A DNA stretch of 6,874 nucleotides from Prevotellaceae bacterium UBA3849 (GTDB taxonomy: Bacteria > Bacteroidota > Bacteroidia > Bacteroidales > Bacteroidaceae), in contig DGHL01000021.1 of the NCBI GenBank assembly GCA_002392645.1, positions 1-6,874 on the forward strand. Direction: 5' to 3'. Shown one piece after another: positions 5,629-6,874 of this stretch. The notes under the pieces were generated by a model. That model saw only the letters and a list, made by a program, of their open reading frames with translations, searched no databases and was not told the DNA's origin. The position numbers and the translations under genes are program-made. The first letter of the stretch is position 1, and each line of letters begins with the position of its first letter.

Positions 5629-6504
5629 TTACTTTCCTCGCTCAGCCATGAGCAGTTCTATCTCGCTTTCATTGATTCCTACCATGGCCTCACCAAGGTC
5701 TTCGCTCAGTTCGGCTATGATCTTCGGATCGTTATAGTTGGTAACGGCTTTCACTATAGCCTGTGCACGCTTTACCGGATCACCGCTCTTGAATATACCG
5801 CTACCTACGAAGACGCCTTCTGCTCCCAGTTGCATCATAAGTGCCGCATCGGCTGGTGTTGCCACGCCTCCGGCTGCAAAGTTCACTACCGGCAGCTTAC
5901 CATTCTCATGTACATACTGTACCAGCTCGTATGGCACGCGCAACTGCTTTGCTGCCTCATACAACTCGTCCTCACTCATAGATGCAAGGCGACGTATCTC
6001 ACTCTGCATCATACGCATGTGACGAACTGCCTGTATCACGTCGCCAGTGCCAGGCTCTCCCTTGGTACGTATCATGGTGGCACCCTCGTTTATGCGGCGC
6101 AATGCCTCGCCAAGGTCCTTGGCTCCGCATACGAACGGCACGTTGAACTTACGCTTGTCTATATGATAGACGTCATCGGCAGGTGACAATACCTCACTCT
6201 CGTCAATGTAGTCTATCTCTATCGCCTCCAATATCTGTGCCTCTACAAAATGTCCTATGCGGCATTTTGCCATAACCGGTATGCTGACTGCATCCTGTAT
6301 GCCTTTTATCATTTTAGGATCACTCATACGGCTTACGCCACCTGCTGCACGTATATCGGCAGGTATCCTCTCCAATGCCATCACAGCGCATGCTCCTGCC
6401 TGCTCTGCTATGCGAGCCTGCTCTGGTGTGGTGACGTCCATAATCACACCGCCCTTCAGCATCTGCGCCAAATTGCGGTTCAACTGTACTCTGTCTTCTT
6501 TCAT
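5629..6504 (-). CDS. pdxS: Pyridoxal 5'-phosphate synthase lyase subunit PdxS
   Basis: 291-residue (beta/alpha)8 synthase of the PdxS/SNZ family. With ammonia from PdxT it condenses ribose 5-phosphate and glyceraldehyde 3-phosphate to PLP (the DXP-independent route); the family assembles as a dodecamer decorated with PdxT. Key residues are in place: D23 in MDVTTPEQA, the substrate lysine K80 in MAKCRIGH (78-85), K148 in RTKGEPGTG (146-154), and phosphate-site glycines in NFAAGGVATP (208-217) and GSGIF (234-238). The ATG at 6504 is chosen because family similarity starts there (VQLNRNLAQMLKGG) and the length fits. An in-frame TTG at 6582 would add 26 low-complexity residues encoded by the leader. 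It is the first gene of pdxST, with a strong promoter about 90 bp upstream. Confidence 0.96.
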   Translation of the reverse strand: MKEDRVQLNRNLAQMLKGGVIMDVTTPEQARIAEQAGACAVMALERIPADIRAAGGVSRMSDPKMIKGIQDAVSIPVMAKCRIGHFVEAQILEAIEIDYIDESEVLSPADDVYHIDKRKFNVPFVCGAKDLGEALRRINEGATMIRTKGEPGTGDVIQAVRHMRMMQSEIRRLASMSEDELYEAAKQLRVPYELVQYVHENGKLPVVNFAAGGVATPADAALMMQLGAEGVFVGSGIFKSGDPVKRAQAIVKAVTNYNDPKIIAELSEDLGEAMVGINESEIELLMAERGK

Positions 6505-6526
6505 TCTGATAATGTGGATTTGTGTT

Positions 6527-6575
6527 TGTGTTGTTGTCTCCCGACGAGAGATGTCGTTTGTGTGTTGTTGTCTCC
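6527..6575 (-). repeat. Duplicated 15-mer in the pdxS leader
   Basis: The minus-strand word GGAGACAACAACACA occurs exactly twice, at 6541-6527 and 6575-6561, a period of 34 nt. Both copies lie inside the predicted leader of about 84 nt, which is CA-rich and poor in G. Neither GGAG is close to an ATG (the nearer one is over 20 nt from the pdxS start). The role is unknown. Confidence 0.6.
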
Positions 6576-6592
6576 TAATCAATTAGTGGGTG

Positions 6593-6624
6593 CAAAATTA
6601 TATACAAAAACAGGAACGGACAAA
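6593..6624 (-). promoter_or_regulatory. Promoter of pdxST
   Basis: On the minus strand, TTTG (6621-6624), a 20-nt spacer and TAATTTTG (6593-6600) match the full Bacteroidetes promoter. The predicted start near 6588 gives a leader of about 84 nt. The -33 box falls in the loop of the symmetric hairpin at 6607-6640. The sequence around the -7 box, TTTGCACCC, is the same as at the tcdA promoter. Confidence 0.75.
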
Positions 6625-6640
6625 CATCCGTTCCTGTTTT
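6607..6640. terminator. Symmetric (bidirectional) terminator hairpin
   Basis: AAAACAGGAACGGA (6607-6620) pairs perfectly over 14 bp with TCCGTTCCTGTTTT (6627-6640), leaving the 6-nt loop CAAACA. The outer A/T pairs give a short T-tract on either strand. It most likely ends transcription arriving from a minus-strand gene to the right of the window. A T run of only four makes its strength uncertain. Confidence 0.65.
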
Positions 6641-6676
6641 GCAAAATAATATACTTAAAATGATAAATTTCAATAT

Positions 6677-6874
6677 AGGTGGGTTCTAATAATTCCCACT
6701 GTCAGATTTTTGAATTTGTTCTTGCTCTGGCAAGCGACCAAAGGTCGAGCGTCGAGGGCAAAATGTTAACTGATAAGGGTTGCACTCCCCCGCGAAACGG
6801 GGGAGAAGCGAAGCGGAGGGGGTGTAAAGACCATTGACCATAGCGGGCTATGTGACCGAAGATGCTGACAGTTT
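6677..6874. repeat. TIR element, copy 2, with hairpin inserts (runs off the window)
   Basis: Same orientation as the copy at 73. Its first 44 bp (6677-6720) are identical to 73-116. An insert of 35 bp (6721-6755) then replaces 4 bp of copy 1; it contains the hairpins CTTGC-TCTG-GCAAG and CGACC-AAA-GGTCG. The block 6756-6778 matches 121-143 with one change. A second insert of 61 bp (6779-6839) replaces another 4 bp and holds CTCCCCCG-CGAAA-CGGGGGAG. The block 6840-6858 is identical to 148-166, and GCTGACAGTTT closes the shared part. ACTGTCAG (6698-6705) and CTGACAGT (6864-6871 region) are perfect inverted repeats. The right end is outside the window. No ORF is present. Confidence 0.8.

Noticed and set aside
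5327..5737. A 136-residue plus-strand open frame across pdxT and the pdxS end
   Set aside because: It is antisense to two well-identified genes and its translation shows no family features.
6505..6582. A 26-residue N-terminal extension of pdxS from a TTG
   Set aside because: It translates the CA-rich repeated leader, has no PdxS similarity, and the ATG at 6504 gives the standard family length.

Overview
The window looks like chromosome from a Bacteroidales bacterium, most likely Prevotella or a close relative. This rests on the protein sequences as I recall those families, and on promoters of the Bacteroidetes type (TAnnTTTG at about -7, TTTG about 20 nt further upstream) in front of most transcription units. 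No database search was possible. All seven protein genes belong to known families and I see no phage, transposase, CRISPR or toxin-antitoxin gene.

Layout: A terminator for an off-window gene (2-49) is followed by a 193-bp repeat with 23-bp terminal inverted repeats (73-265). A short plus-strand operon comes next: tcdA (358-1158, tRNA t6A cyclisation) and a PaaI-like hotdog thioesterase (1172-1639). It converges, with 9 bp between stop codons, on a minus-strand DUF3089 lipoprotein gene (1649-2653). Upstream of that gene is an intergenic stretch (2654-2965) made of inverted repeats and small hairpins. A solitary vsr mismatch endonuclease follows (2966-3487, minus). A second, long intergenic region (3488-4144) holds four tandem 22-bp repeats with an inverted copy, plus fragments resembling the terminal repeat. 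Then come an M48-family lipoprotein metalloprotease (4145-4951, minus) and the pdxST operon (5054-6504, minus) for pyridoxal phosphate synthesis. The right end (6505-6874) holds the pdxS leader and promoter, a symmetric terminator hairpin, and a second, longer copy of the TIR element that runs off the window.

How the genes work together: only two groups are functionally linked by the sequence. PdxS and PdxT are the synthase and glutaminase of one complex. tcdA and the thioesterase look co-transcribed, but no common pathway is evident. The other genes are separate housekeeping or envelope units.

The most interesting material is non-coding. Two same-orientation copies of a modular element share exact core blocks but differ by hairpin-forming inserts at defined positions. 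There is also a 22-bp tandem array with a perfect 16-bp snap-back hairpin. Within the genes, the most unusual point is about 11 extra residues in the zinc-binding loop of Vsr, encoded by AT-rich repeat-like DNA. I do not see a complete undescribed multi-gene system.
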